The notes beneath the pieces were generated by a model that ran no database searches, was not told the DNA's origin, and was given only the letters and a program-made list of their open reading frames with translations. Positions 48,344 through 57,536 of a stretch of DNA of 64,000 nt are shown in pieces (positions within the stretch are counted from its first letter, which is position 1; each line of letters starts with the position of its first letter). The stretch is from Leifsonia sp. ZF2019 (lineage in GTDB: Bacteria > Actinomycetota > Actinomycetes > Actinomycetales > Microbacteriaceae). A program made the position numbers and the translations under genes. Where the stretch lies: positions 1,488,001-1,552,000 of the forward strand of contig NZ_CP065037.1 of the NCBI RefSeq assembly GCF_019924635.1. The letters are read 5' to 3'.

Positions 48344-50316
48344 GCCAGGACACCGAGGACCGGCCGGCCCCCGCCCGTCCGCCCGTGCGGCGCGGCCCCG
48401 GAGGCGGTGGCCCGTTCGGCGGCATGGGGATGCCCGCCGAGAAGTCCCTGAACTTCGGGCCGTCTGCGCGCCGGCTGGCCGGCCAGTTGAAGCCGGAGCG
48501 CTGGCCGATCGTCTTCGTGGCCCTGCTCGCCGTGGTGAGCGTCGTGTTCGCCGTGCTCGGACCCAAACTCCTCGGCAACGCGATCAACCTGGTGTTCGCC
48601 GGAGCGCTCTCGAAGCAGTTCCCGGCCGGAGTGAGCCAGTCACAGGTGATCGCCGGGCTCCGCGCGGAGGGCCAGGGCCAGTTCGCCGATCTCCTCTCCG
48701 GGACGACGTTCACCCCCGGCGCTGGAATCGACTTCGTCGCCGTCGGGCACGTGCTCATGTGGGTGCTCGCGCTCTACGTCGCATCGTCGGTGTTCAGCTA
48801 CCTGCAGGCGTATGTGCTCAACGGCGTGACCCAGCGGACGGTGTACCGGCTGCGCCAGGACGTGGAGGAGAAGATCAACCGCCTCCCGCTGACCTACTTC
48901 GACACGATGCAGCGCGGCGAGCTTCTCAGCCGGGTCACCAACGACATCGACAACATCTCGCAGACCCTGCAGCAGTCGATGAGCCAGCTCCTCACGTCGT
49001 TGCTGACCATCGTCGGCGTCGTCGTCATGATGTTCGTCGTCTCGCCGCTGCTCGCGGTGATCGCGCTCGTCACGATCCCGCTGACACTGCTGATCACCGC
49101 GCTGATCGCGAAGCGCTCGCAGAAGCTCTTCGTCGCGCAGTGGAGGAACACGGGCGAGCTGAACGGCCAGATCGAGGAAGCCTTCACCGGCCACGCGCTG
49201 GTGAAGGTGTTCGGTCGGCACCGCGAGGTCGAGGAGCGCTTCGGGGCGAAGAACCAAGAGATGTACGAGGCGAGCTTCGGCGCGCAGTTCGTCTCCGGCA
49301 TCATCATGCCGGCGATGATGTTCGTCGGGAACCTGATGTACGTCGCGATCGCGGTCGTCGGCGGCCTCCAGGTCGCGAGCGGCGCGATGCAGCTCGGCGA
49401 CGTGACGGCGTTCATCCAGTACTCCCGCCAGTTCACTCAGCCGCTGACGCAGCTCGGCTCGATGGCCAACCTGCTGCAGTCGGGCGTCGCGAGCTCCGAG
49501 CGGGTGTTCGAGCTGCTCGACGCCGAGGAGCAGACTCCCGACCCCGCGCAGCCGCAGAGCCCTGCCGGGACGAAGGGCCGGCTCGCGTTCGAGGACGTCT
49601 CGTTCCGGTACAGCGAGGACAAACCCCTGATCGATGACCTCTCGCTGGTCGCCGAGCCGGGCCAGACGGTGGCGATCGTGGGGCCGACCGGAGCGGGCAA
49701 GACGACGCTCGTCAACCTCATGATGCGGTTCTACGAGCTGAACGGCGGACGCATCACGCTCGACGGCGTCGACATCGCGTCGATGACGCGCCACGACCTC
49801 CGCAGTCGCATGGGGATGGTGCTGCAGGACACCTGGCTGTTCCAGGGCACCATCCGCGACAACATCGCGTACGGCCGTCCTGGCGCGACGGAGGAGGAGA
49901 TCGTCGCCGCGGCGAAGGCCACCTACGTCGACCGTTTCGTGCGCTCGCTGCCCGACGGCTACGACACGGTACTGGACGACGAGGGAGGCAATGTCTCGGC
50001 GGGGGAGAAGCAACTGCTGACCATCGCGCGCGCGTTCCTCGCCCGGCCGAGCGTGCTGATCCTCGACGAGGCGACCTCGTCGGTGGACACGCGCACCGAG
50101 CTCCTCGTGCAGAAGGCGATGAGCGCGCTGCGGGCCGACCGCACATCCTTCGTGATCGCGCACCGTCTCTCGACCATCCGGGACGCCGACCTCATCCTGG
50201 TGATGGAGGCGGGGAGCATCGTCGAGCAGGGCACCCACGCGGAACTCCTCGCACGTGGCGGGGCGTACTACTCGCTCTACAACGCGCAGTTCGCCGCCCC
50301 CGCCGAGGAGGCGTGA
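48340..50316 (+). CDS. Heterodimeric ABC exporter, subunit 2 (active ATPase site)
   Basis: A 658-aa half-transporter with a Gly/Pro-rich N-terminus (about 40 residues), six membrane helices and an insertion between helices 1 and 2 (GALSKQFPAGVSQSQVIAGLR...). ATPase: Walker A IVGPTGAGKTTLVNLM, Walker B VLILDEATSSVDT with the catalytic Glu, and a non-canonical signature NVSAGEKQLLTIARAF. The modified signature in this subunit pairs with the Asp-substituted Walker B of subunit 1, so the dimer has one working and one degenerate site. Confidence 0.92.
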   Translation: MSQDTEDRPAPARPPVRRGPGGGGPFGGMGMPAEKSLNFGPSARRLAGQLKPERWPIVFVALLAVVSVVFAVLGPKLLGNAINLVFAGALSKQFPAGVSQSQVIAGLRAEGQGQFADLLSGTTFTPGAGIDFVAVGHVLMWVLALYVASSVFSYLQAYVLNGVTQRTVYRLRQDVEEKINRLPLTYFDTMQRGELLSRVTNDIDNISQTLQQSMSQLLTSLLTIVGVVVMMFVVSPLLAVIALVTIPLTLLITALIAKRSQKLFVAQWRNTGELNGQIEEAFTGHALVKVFGRHREVEERFGAKNQEMYEASFGAQFVSGIIMPAMMFVGNLMYVAIAVVGGLQVASGAMQLGDVTAFIQYSRQFTQPLTQLGSMANLLQSGVASSERVFELLDAEEQTPDPAQPQSPAGTKGRLAFEDVSFRYSEDKPLIDDLSLVAEPGQTVAIVGPTGAGKTTLVNLMMRFYELNGGRITLDGVDIASMTRHDLRSRMGMVLQDTWLFQGTIRDNIAYGRPGATEEEIVAAAKATYVDRFVRSLPDGYDTVLDDEGGNVSAGEKQLLTIARAFLARPSVLILDEATSSVDTRTELLVQKAMSALRADRTSFVIAHRLSTIRDADLILVMEAGSIVEQGTHAELLARGGAYYSLYNAQFAAPAEEA

Positions 50317-50344
50317 ACGGCACGGCTCACGTGAACGGCAGGGC

Positions 50345-51127
50345 TCAGAGGCGGGCGGCGACCGATCGCACCAGCCAGAACACGCCGTAGGCGATCAGGC
50401 CGACTGCGATGAGGATGAGGAGGACGGGTCCGAAGGGGAGCCCGACCAGCGCCTTCAGACTGCCATCGAGCCCGCCTGCTTTCCCGGGGTCGTAGGTCAC
50501 GGCGCCGGCGACCACGAGGCCGCCGACGAGGAGCAGCGCGACGCCCTTCGCGATGTAGCCGATGCGGCCGAGTGTCGTCGTCACCCCGGCCAGCGCGTTC
50601 GGGGGGAGGCGCAGGTCGCGCTCGAAGCGGCGCGTGATCCCGTTGCGGAGGAAGACGACGCCTCCCGCGATGATGGCGAGCCCGACGAGGGCGAGCACGA
50701 ACACGCCTCCGGGCTGGGCGAGGAGGCGCGCGCTCAGCGTCTTCTCCGACGACGAGGAGTCGTGCGAGCCGCCGAGCGCGATCGAGATCGCCAGGACGGC
50801 GAGTGCCGCGTAGAGCACGCACTTGCCGAGTTCGACGAGCCGCGTGCCCGTGCGCTGCGCCCGCATGGCGACGAGGATCTGCCACAAGGCGAGGACGATC
50901 AGACCCACCGCGGCCAGCCATACGGCGAACAGTCCGCCCGGCACCGCGACGACCGCTTGCAGGGCGCCGGACTGGTCGGCGTCTCCGCTCCCGCCCGCCG
51001 CGATCGCGACGGCGATCGCGCCGATCAGGATGTGGAGGAGGCCGATCGTCGCGAGACCGACGCGGGCGAGGGCACGCACGACGGGGTTGCGTTCGGCGGT
51101 GGCGGCGGCTCGGGTGGGGGCGCTCAT
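50345..51127 (-). CDS. DUF1206 family membrane protein
   Basis: A 260-aa protein with three repeats of a two-helix unit, the DUF1206 layout: VVRALARVGLATIGLLHILIGAIAVAI, GTRLVELGKCVLYAALAVLAISIAL and LGRIGYIAKGVALLLVGGLVVAG, each starting near a Gly-x-x-Gly/Tyr motif. The function is unknown; it is common in actinobacteria. The ATG at 51127 is used; a GTG three codons upstream is possible. It is convergent with the ABC operon and divergent from nusA, at the place where rimP is usually found. Confidence 0.83.
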   Translation of the reverse strand: MSAPTRAAATAERNPVVRALARVGLATIGLLHILIGAIAVAIAAGGSGDADQSGALQAVVAVPGGLFAVWLAAVGLIVLALWQILVAMRAQRTGTRLVELGKCVLYAALAVLAISIALGGSHDSSSSEKTLSARLLAQPGGVFVLALVGLAIIAGGVVFLRNGITRRFERDLRLPPNALAGVTTTLGRIGYIAKGVALLLVGGLVVAGAVTYDPGKAGGLDGSLKALVGLPFGPVLLILIAVGLIAYGVFWLVRSVAARL

Positions 51128-51256
51128 GCGGTGCACGGTACCCGCGCGGGTCCGGCAGCGGGCGAGGGTCCCACGTTCCCCGAATCTCGGGTACCGTAGA
51201 TAGTCGAGTCCGCTGTGCCATCGCGCGGCGGCGCAATCTGAATAGAGGAGGCCGGC

Positions 51257-52270
51257 ATGGACATCGACCTCAGCGTCTTGCGTCTCATGGAGCGCGAGAA
51301 GGAGATCCCGTTCGACGAACTGGTGCACATCATCGAGCAGGCGATTCTCACCGCCTACCTGAAGCACACCAACCAGGCTGACCACCGCCACGGCCACAGC
51401 CACGCGGACGAGGTCCCGGCCGCGCGCGTACAGCTCGACCGCAAGACCGGCCACGTCACCGTCTTCGTGCCCGAGCGCGACGAGGAGGGCAACGTCGTCG
51501 GCGAAGCCGAGGACAGCCCGAGCGACTTCGGCCGCATCGCCGCCTTCGCCGCGAAGCAGGTCATCAATCAGCGTCTGCGCGACATCGCGGACGACGCCGT
51601 GCTCGGGGAGTTCCGCGGCCGCGAGGGCGACATCGTCGCCGGCGTCATCCAGCAGGGACCGAACCCGCGCATGATCCACGTCGACCTGGGCAGCGTGGAG
51701 GCGATCCTCCCGCCCGAGGAGCAGGTTCCGGGCGAGGAATACACCCACGGCTCGCGCATCCGCGTCTACGTCACGAGCGTCGCCAAGGGCCCGAAGGGTC
51801 CGTCGATCACCGTGTCGCGCACCCACCCGGCGCTCGTCCGCAAGCTGTTCGCCCTCGAGGTCCCGGAGATCGCGAGCGGTGTCGTCGAGATCGTGTCTCT
51901 GGCGCGGGAGGCGGGCCACCGCACCAAGATCGCCGTGCGCGCGACCGAGCCCGGCATCAACGCCAAGGGCGCGTGCATCGGCGAGCTCGGGCAGCGCGTG
52001 CGCGCGGTGACCGCGGAGCTCAACAACGAGAAGATCGACATCGTCGACTACTCGCCCGACCTCGCGACGTTCGTCTCGAGCGCCCTGTCGCCCGCGAAGG
52101 TGACGAGCGCGTTCGTGATCGACGAGTCTCTCAAGGCCGTGCGGGCGCTCGTGCCCGACTACCAGCTCTCGCTCGCGATCGGCAAGGAGGGTCAGAACGC
52201 CCGCCTCGCTGCGAAGCTGACGGGCGCGAAGATCGACATCCAGCCGGATTCGATCCTCGATCGGGAGTAG
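51257..52270 (+). CDS. nusA: Transcription elongation/termination factor NusA
   Basis: A 337-aa RNA-polymerase-binding protein that tunes pausing, termination and antitermination. N-terminal domain (residues 1-110), S1 domain (EGDIVAGVIQQGPNPRMIHVDLGSVEAILP), KH1 (AVRATEPGINAKGACIGELGQRVRAV) and KH2 (LSLAIGKEGQNARLAAKLTGAKIDI). The C-terminal acidic repeats of proteobacteria are absent, as normal here. A His-rich HRHGHSH run lies at residues 43-49. The ATG follows GGAGG by 5 nt; a -10 box TAGATA is at 51197-51202. Confidence 0.97.
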   Translation: MDIDLSVLRLMEREKEIPFDELVHIIEQAILTAYLKHTNQADHRHGHSHADEVPAARVQLDRKTGHVTVFVPERDEEGNVVGEAEDSPSDFGRIAAFAAKQVINQRLRDIADDAVLGEFRGREGDIVAGVIQQGPNPRMIHVDLGSVEAILPPEEQVPGEEYTHGSRIRVYVTSVAKGPKGPSITVSRTHPALVRKLFALEVPEIASGVVEIVSLAREAGHRTKIAVRATEPGINAKGACIGELGQRVRAVTAELNNEKIDIVDYSPDLATFVSSALSPAKVTSAFVIDESLKAVRALVPDYQLSLAIGKEGQNARLAAKLTGAKIDIQPDSILDRE

Positions 52271-52314
52271 GAGGGGCCGTGCGTCGACCGGTGTGGTCGG
52301 CGCGCGGGTGTAAG

Positions 52315-52590
52315 ATGGAAGCTGTCAGAACGTGCGTCGGATGCCGTTCTCGCGCTCCCCGATCCTCTCTTCTGAGGGTCGTCGCCCGGAATTCGGAACT
52401 CGTGGTGGATCGATCCGCCACGCTCCCCGGGCGAGGCGCGTGGCTGCATCCGGTCGACGAGTGTCTCGACATCGCCCTCAAGCGGCGGGCCTTCGGGCGC
52501 GCGTTGAGGGTGGAGCGAGCGCTCGACCCGACGGCCATCCGGGCCTACCTACGAGAACAGGCTGAAGAACAAGTGACTTCACATGAGTGA
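52315..52590 (+). CDS. ylxR: YlxR (DUF448) RNA-binding protein
   Basis: A 91-aa protein with the family hallmark RTCVGCRSRAPRSSLLRVVA and the later GRGAWLHPVDECLDIALKRRAFGRAL. YlxR is a nucleic-acid-binding protein encoded between nusA and infB in many Gram-positives; a role as RNase P or transcription modulator has been proposed elsewhere. The ATG at 52315 overlaps a TAAGAT hexamer. It has no clear ribosome site and lies 44 nt after nusA. Confidence 0.88.
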   Translation: MEAVRTCVGCRSRAPRSSLLRVVARNSELVVDRSATLPGRGAWLHPVDECLDIALKRRAFGRALRVERALDPTAIRAYLREQAEEQVTSHE

Positions 52591-52670
52591 CAACCGATGA
52601 GCGGCTCGAAATGAGTCCCGTCCGCTACTAACGCCTGCCCTGTCCGGGGTAGGCCCCAGACAGGAGAATT

Positions 52671-55469
52671 GTGGCTGCAAAACCACGCGTACATGAGGTC
52701 GCGAGCGAACTCGGCGTCGACAGCAAGGTCGCGCTCGCGAAGCTCAAAGAGATGGGCGAGTTCGTCAAGGGACCGTCCTCGAGCATCGAACCCCCGGTAG
52801 CCCGCAAGCTGCGCGCCGCTCTGGAGGCGGAAGGCTTCACCCCCGAGAAGGCCGCAGCGGCCGCTCCCAAGGCGCCCGCGCCCGGGCCGCGTCCGGGTGC
52901 CACGCCCGGCCCGCGTCCCCAGGCGGCCTCAGCCGAGGCCGAGTCCGGCGCGCCCAAGCCGCAGGCGCCGATGTCGGTCGCCGAGCGCCAGGCCGCAGCC
53001 GAGAAGGCAGCGGCCGAGAAGGCCGCCGCCGACAAGGCCGCCGCGCAGACCGCCGCACAGTCGGCGCCGCAGGCCGGAACGCCCTCGGCGGCGGGCCCGG
53101 CCGACGCGGCCAAGCCGTCGTCCGCGCCGCGCCCCGGCGGCAGCAGTGCGCCGCGTCCCGGCGCACCGCGCCCGGGCAACAACCCCTACTCGTCCAACCA
53201 GGGCATGGGCCAGCGTCCCGCGCAGCCCCGTCCGGGCAACAACCCGTTCTCGAGCTCGCAGGGAATGGGCCAGCGCCCCACCCCGAGCAACATCCCGCGT
53301 CCCGCTCCGCCGCGTCCGGGCTCGCCGCGCATCGGCGCGCCCGGTCAGGGCGGCGGCCAGGGGCGCCCCGGCGGCAATCGCCAGGGCGGCGGAGCTCGTC
53401 CCGGCTTCCAGCAGCGTCCCGGTGGCGCCGGTGGCGGCGGCTTCCAGCGTCCCGGTGGCGCTCCCGGCACGGCCGGTGGGTTCTCCGGCCCGCGCCCGGG
53501 CGGTGGCGGCGGTCGCGGTCGTGGACCGGGCGGCGGCACGGCCGGCGCGTTCGGCCGCGGTGGCGGCAAGAGCAAGGCCCGGAAGTCGAAGCGCGCGAAG
53601 CGTCAGGAATTCGAGATGCGGGAGGCCCCGTCGCTGGGCGGCGTGACCGTTCCCCGCGGCGACGGCGGCACGGTCGTCCGACTGCGTCGTGGCTCGTCCA
53701 TCTCGGACTTCGCCGACAAGATCGACGCGAACCCCGCGTCGCTGGTCACCGTCCTCTTCCACCTGGGCGAGATGGCGACCGCGACCGAGTCGCTCGACGA
53801 GGCCACCTTCCAGATCCTCGGCGAGGAGCTGGGGTACAAGATCCAGGTCGTCTCCCCGGAGGACGAGGACAAGGAGCTCCTCGAGGGCTTCGACATCGAC
53901 CTCGACGCCGAGCTGGAGAACGAGTCCGACGAGGATCTCGAGATCCGCCCGCCGGTGGTCACGGTCATGGGCCATGTCGACCACGGTAAGACGCGACTCC
54001 TCGACGCCATCCGCAGCGCGAACGTCGTCGAGGGCGAGGCCGGCGGCATCACCCAGCACATCGGTGCGTACCAGGTGTGGACCGAGCACGAGGGCATCGA
54101 GCGCGCGATCACCTTCATCGACACCCCGGGTCACGAGGCGTTCACCGCCATGCGTGCCCGTGGTGCGCAGGTGACCGACATCGCGATCCTCGTGGTCGCG
54201 GCCGACGACGGCATCATGCCGCAGACGGTGGAGGCGCTGAACCACGCCCAGGCGGCCGGCGTTCCGATCGTGGTCGCGGTCAACAAGATCGACAAGCCCG
54301 AGGCCAACCCGGCCAAGGTGCGCCAGCAGCTCACCGAGTTCGGCCTGGTGGCCGAGGAGTACGGCGGCGACGTCATGTTCGTCGACGTGTCCGCGCGGAA
54401 CAACATCGGCATCCAGGACCTCCTGGACGCGGTGCTGCTCACCGCCGACGCCGGTCTCGACCTGCGTGCGAACCCGAACAAGGACGCCCGCGGTGTCGCG
54501 ATCGAGGCCAAGCTCGACAAGGGCCGCGGTGCTGTCGCGACCGTGCTGATCCAGTCCGGGACGCTCCGCGTCGGCGACGCGATCGTGGCGGGCACCGCCT
54601 ACGGCCGCGTCCGCGCGATGGCGGACGAGAACGGCGAGGCCGTCTTCGAGGCCGCCCCGTCGCGTCCGGTCCAGGTGCAGGGTCTGTCGAGCGTCCCGCG
54701 CGCCGGCGACACCTTCCTCGTCACCGAGGAGGACCGCACGGCCCGTCAGATCGCCGAGAAGCGCGAGGCCGCCGAGCGCAACGCGCAGCTGGCCAAGGCC
54801 CGCAAGCGCATCTCGCTCGAGGACTTCACCCGCGCTCTGGAAGAGGGCAAGGTCGAGGCGCTCAACCTCATCATCAAGGGCGACGTGTCCGGTGCCGTGG
54901 AGGCGCTGGAGGAGTCGCTCATGAAGATCGAGGTCGACGACTCGGTCAGCCTGCGCATCCTGCACCGCGGTGTCGGCGCGATCACCGAGTCGGACATCGA
55001 CCTGGCGACCATCGACAACGCGATCGTGATCGGCTTCAACGTCCGCCCGGACGTCAAGGCCCGCGAGCGTGCCGCCCGCGAGGGTGTCGACGTGCGCTTC
55101 TACTCGGTCATCTACAACGCGATCGAGGACATCGAGAACTCGCTCAAGGGCATGCTCAAGCCCGAGTTCGAAGAGGTCCAGTCGGGTGTGGCCGAGATCC
55201 GCGAGGTGTTCCGCTCCTCGAAGTTCGGCAACATCGCCGGTGTCATCGTCCGGTCCGGGACGATCACGCGCAACGCCAAGGCGCGCGTCATCCGCGACGG
55301 CGTCGTGGTGGGCGACAACCTCGCCATCGAGTCGCTGCGCCGGTTCAAGGACGACGTCACCGAGGTCCGCACGGACTTCGAGGCGGGTATCGGCCTCGGC
55401 AAGTACAACGACATCCAGGTCGGCGACGAGATCGAGACCACTGAGCTGCGGGAGAAGCCCCGCGTCTGA
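52671..55469 (+). CDS. infB: Translation initiation factor IF-2
   Basis: A 932-aa GTPase that places initiator tRNA on the ribosome. N-terminal IF2_N domain ([29 protein letters not shown]), about 230 residues of Ala/Pro/Gly-rich linker with the repeated [16 protein letters not shown] and [16 protein letters not shown], then G1 GHVDHGKT (about residue 435), G3 DTPGHEAF, G4 NKID and domains II-IV. The GTG start has AGGAGA upstream; that site falls in the 3' arm of a CCTGTC/GACAGG hairpin, so start access may be tuned by structure. Confidence 0.97.
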   Translation: MAAKPRVHEVASELGVDSKVALAKLKEMGEFVKGPSSSIEPPVARKLRAALEAEGFTPEKAAAAAPKAPAPGPRPGATPGPRPQAASAEAESGAPKPQAPMSVAERQAAAEKAAAEKAAADKAAAQTAAQSAPQAGTPSAAGPADAAKPSSAPRPGGSSAPRPGAPRPGNNPYSSNQGMGQRPAQPRPGNNPFSSSQGMGQRPTPSNIPRPAPPRPGSPRIGAPGQGGGQGRPGGNRQGGGARPGFQQRPGGAGGGGFQRPGGAPGTAGGFSGPRPGGGGGRGRGPGGGTAGAFGRGGGKSKARKSKRAKRQEFEMREAPSLGGVTVPRGDGGTVVRLRRGSSISDFADKIDANPASLVTVLFHLGEMATATESLDEATFQILGEELGYKIQVVSPEDEDKELLEGFDIDLDAELENESDEDLEIRPPVVTVMGHVDHGKTRLLDAIRSANVVEGEAGGITQHIGAYQVWTEHEGIERAITFIDTPGHEAFTAMRARGAQVTDIAILVVAADDGIMPQTVEALNHAQAAGVPIVVAVNKIDKPEANPAKVRQQLTEFGLVAEEYGGDVMFVDVSARNNIGIQDLLDAVLLTADAGLDLRANPNKDARGVAIEAKLDKGRGAVATVLIQSGTLRVGDAIVAGTAYGRVRAMADENGEAVFEAAPSRPVQVQGLSSVPRAGDTFLVTEEDRTARQIAEKREAAERNAQLAKARKRISLEDFTRALEEGKVEALNLIIKGDVSGAVEALEESLMKIEVDDSVSLRILHRGVGAITESDIDLATIDNAIVIGFNVRPDVKARERAAREGVDVRFYSVIYNAIEDIENSLKGMLKPEFEEVQSGVAEIREVFRSSKFGNIAGVIVRSGTITRNAKARVIRDGVVVGDNLAIESLRRFKDDVTEVRTDFEAGIGLGKYNDIQVGDEIETTELREKPRV

Positions 55470-55480
55470 GACGGATGCAC

Positions 55481-55512
55481 GGAAGGCCCGGCGGTGATCC
55501 GCCGGGCCTTCC
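55481..55512 (+). terminator. Strong hairpin between infB and rbfA
   Basis: A perfect 14-bp stem, GGAAGGCCCGGCGG (55481-55494) with its complement at 55499-55512, closed by a TGAT loop. No T tract follows. It should weaken readthrough into rbfA. Confidence 0.7.
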
Positions 55513-55549
55513 GGCTTCACCGTCCATCCGGAAGGAAGAGGAGACAGCA

Positions 55550-55981
55550 ATGGCCGATCCGGCACGCGCGAGGAAGCTCGCTGACAGAATCAAGGTCATC
55601 ATCGCCAAGCGGCTCGACCGCGGCCTGCGCGACCCGCGCCTCGGGTTCGTGACCATCACGGACGTGCAGGTGACGGGCGACCTCCAGCACGCCACCGTGT
55701 TCTACACCGTCTACGGCACCGACGAGGAGCGCGAAGGCTCGGCGGCGGCGCTCAAGGCCGCCACCGGGATGCTCCGCAGCGAGGTGGGCAAGAACATCAC
55801 GGCGCGTCTGACGCCGACGCTGGAGTTCCAGCTCGACGCCATCCCGGAGAACGCCGCGCACATCGAGGACCTGCTCCGCGAGGCGCGCGAGCGCGACACC
55901 GCGGTGGCCGGTCTGGCCGCCGGCGCCGCCTACGCGGGCGACGAAGACCCGTACGTCAAACCGCGCGACGAAGAGGAGTGA
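55550..55981 (+). CDS. rbfA: Ribosome-binding factor A
   Basis: A 143-aa KH-fold 30S maturation factor. Typical features are ADRIKVIIAKRL, DPRLGFVTITDVQVTGDLQHATVFYTVYG and the RLTPTLEFQLDAIPENAAHIEDLL helix. A family-variable acidic tail ends DEEE. The ATG follows GAGGAGA by 5 nt. It is usually followed by truB, but here truB is 6.4 kb away. Confidence 0.95.
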   Translation: MADPARARKLADRIKVIIAKRLDRGLRDPRLGFVTITDVQVTGDLQHATVFYTVYGTDEEREGSAAALKAATGMLRSEVGKNITARLTPTLEFQLDAIPENAAHIEDLLREARERDTAVAGLAAGAAYAGDEDPYVKPRDEEE

Positions 55982-56040
55982 CCGAGGTTCACGTCGTTGC
56001 GCTCATTCCGCGGTTTTGAGCGCAACGACGTGAACTTCGG
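55982..56040. repeat. Near-perfect 24-bp inverted repeat at the rbfA end
   Basis: Arms at 55982-56005 and 56017-56040 match at 23 of 24 positions; the core is GTTCACGTCGTTGCGCTCA. The loop is 11 nt and includes TTCCGCGG. It begins 1 nt after the rbfA stop codon and ends 15 nt before the convergent mutY stop, so a bidirectional terminator role is likely. The arms are far longer than needed for a terminator. Confidence 0.8.
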
Positions 56041-56054
56041 CGGGAGCCGTCGGG

Positions 56055-56918
56055 TTACGGGAGGGTGTAGCCGCCCTGGGACCGGACGGCCAGGCCGTCT
56101 GCGAGCAGCCCGGCGAGGGCGCGGTCGCGCTGCGCCGCGTCGGGCCATACGCCCTCGAGCTCGGCGGCGGTGACGGGGATGTGGGACGCCCGCAGTTCGG
56201 CGAGGATGCGGCCGCGCACCTGGCGGTCGCTGCCCTCGTACTTCTTCTGCACGGCCTTGCGGGGTCCGTCGTATTCCGGGTAGCCGGCCGCCCGCCACGC
56301 GCAGCGATCGCGCAGCGGGCACTCGTCGCAGTGCGGCGAACGGGCGATGCAGACGATCGCGCCGAGCTCCATCATTCCGGCATTGAATGCGGCCGCGGCC
56401 GGTCGATCCGCCGGCAAAAGCGCCTCCATCGCGGCGAGATCGCGCCGGGCGCTCGGCGGCGCGGGTTCCGCCTGGCCGTCGACGGCCCGGGCAATGACGC
56501 GGCGGATGTTCGTGTCGACTACCGGGTGCCGTTCGCCGTACGCGAAGACCGCGACCGCGCGGGCGGTGTAATCGCCGATGCCGGGCAGGGCGAGCAGCTC
56601 GGTCACATCGTCGGGGACGACGCCGCCGTGCCTCTCGGTGATGGCGACGGCCGCCGCGTGCAGCCACAGCGCACGGCGGGGGTAGCCGAGCGACTGCCAG
56701 GCACGGACCGCCTCTCCGGGCGGCACCGACGCCAGGTCCGCGGGTGTCGGCCACCGCTCCAGCCACTCCTCGAGCCGCGGGATCACCCGCGAGACGGGCG
56801 TCTGCTGGAGCATGAACTCGCTGACGAGCGTCCCCCACGCGGTGAACCCGTCGCGTCGCCAGGGGAGGTCGCGGCGGTTGGCGTGGTACCAGTCGACGAC
56901 CTCGGTCGCGAGGCTCAC
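56055..56918 (-). CDS. mutY: A/G-specific adenine glycosylase
   Basis: A 287-aa base-excision enzyme that removes adenine mispaired with 8-oxoguanine. Catalytic Glu in VSEFMLQQTPVSRV, helix-hairpin-helix LLALPGIGDYTARAVAVFAYG, catalytic Asp in HPVVDTNIRRVIAR, and an iron-sulfur cluster C-x6-C-x2-C-x5-C in VCIARSPHCDECPLRDRC. It is shorter than E. coli MutY (350 aa): the NUDIX-like 8-oxoG-recognition domain is reduced or absent, as is common in actinobacteria. The GTG overlaps the stop of the CGNR gene. Confidence 0.92.
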   Translation of the reverse strand: MSLATEVVDWYHANRRDLPWRRDGFTAWGTLVSEFMLQQTPVSRVIPRLEEWLERWPTPADLASVPPGEAVRAWQSLGYPRRALWLHAAAVAITERHGGVVPDDVTELLALPGIGDYTARAVAVFAYGERHPVVDTNIRRVIARAVDGQAEPAPPSARRDLAAMEALLPADRPAAAAFNAGMMELGAIVCIARSPHCDECPLRDRCAWRAAGYPEYDGPRKAVQKKYEGSDRQVRGRILAELRASHIPVTAAELEGVWPDAAQRDRALAGLLADGLAVRSQGGYTLP

Positions 56919-57472
56919 GCGCGCTTGGTCCGTTCGCGGTAGGCGCGCACGCGCAGCCGCGTCGAGCAGGTGTCGCAGCAGGCCTTGCGCACGTGACTCG
57001 GGTCCAGGTAGATCTTGCGGCAGCCGGGGTCGCTGCACTCGCCGAAGTCCTGCGGGTGGTGCCCGAGGTCTGTGGTCGCCGCCGCGACGATACGGGCGAG
57101 GGCGGCGCGGGTGTCGGAGGGGCTCTGCGGGCGCAGTGAGGCGTTCCCGGTCAGCTCGAAGGCGGGGGCTCCTGCGCCGAGTTCGCCGAGCGTGCGGGCG
57201 GCGTCCGCGGCGCTGGGGGCGTCTGGGCGGAACGGCACCCCGAGGGCCCCGTCCGCGAGGGTGCGGAGCGCCTCGCGGGTCGCGCGCGCGAGGAGGAGGT
57301 CGTCGTCCGTGGGCGGGACGGTCGGGGCGAGGCCGACGGCGGCGAGCCACTCTGCGAGGCGCCCGGGGGAGTCGAGGCGTTCGAGCGGATCCTCGACGTA
57401 GGGGTAGCGGACGGTGCCGAGCAGGTCGGTCCACGCGGCTCCCGTGTTGTAGACGAAGTCGAGTTCTGCCAT
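56915..57472 (-). CDS. CGNR zinc-finger (ABATE domain) transcriptional regulator
   Basis: A 185-aa protein: N-terminal ABATE-type stress domain (LDFVYNTGAAWTDLLGTVRYPYVEDPLERL) and a C-terminal zinc-finger region ECSDPGCRKIYLDPSHVRKACCDTCSTRLRVRAYRERTKRA. The second finger keeps CDTC, with the usual CGNR written CDTCSTR, so the motif is altered. Such proteins are considered stress-linked DNA-binding regulators. A -10 box TACACT lies 6 nt before the ATG. The divergent EamA transporter and a doubled operator between them suggest it is the local repressor. Confidence 0.82.
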   Translation of the reverse strand: MAELDFVYNTGAAWTDLLGTVRYPYVEDPLERLDSPGRLAEWLAAVGLAPTVPPTDDDLLLARATREALRTLADGALGVPFRPDAPSAADAARTLGELGAGAPAFELTGNASLRPQSPSDTRAALARIVAAATTDLGHHPQDFGECSDPGCRKIYLDPSHVRKACCDTCSTRLRVRAYRERTKRA

Positions 57473-57478
57473 GCCGAC

Positions 57479-57536
57479 AGTGTAACGGCTTGACACGTTA
57501 CCCCGGGCATGCAATCGTAACGCTGTGAACCGTTAC
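57479..57536. promoter_or_regulatory. Two identical operators in the CGNR-EamA divergent promoter
   Basis: GTAACG-N8-CGTTAC occurs twice, at 57482-57501 and 57517-57536, with centres 35 bp apart. The first overlaps the CGNR -10 (TACACT on the minus strand, 57479-57484) and the EamA -35 (TTGACA, 57490-57495). The second covers the EamA start codon (GTG 57525). The EamA -10 would be the weak AATCGT at 57513-57518. Confidence 0.75.

Noticed and set aside
53150..53560. Repeats in infB as a mobile or regulatory repeat
   Set aside because: They encode the normal low-complexity Pro/Gly linker of actinobacterial IF-2 in frame.
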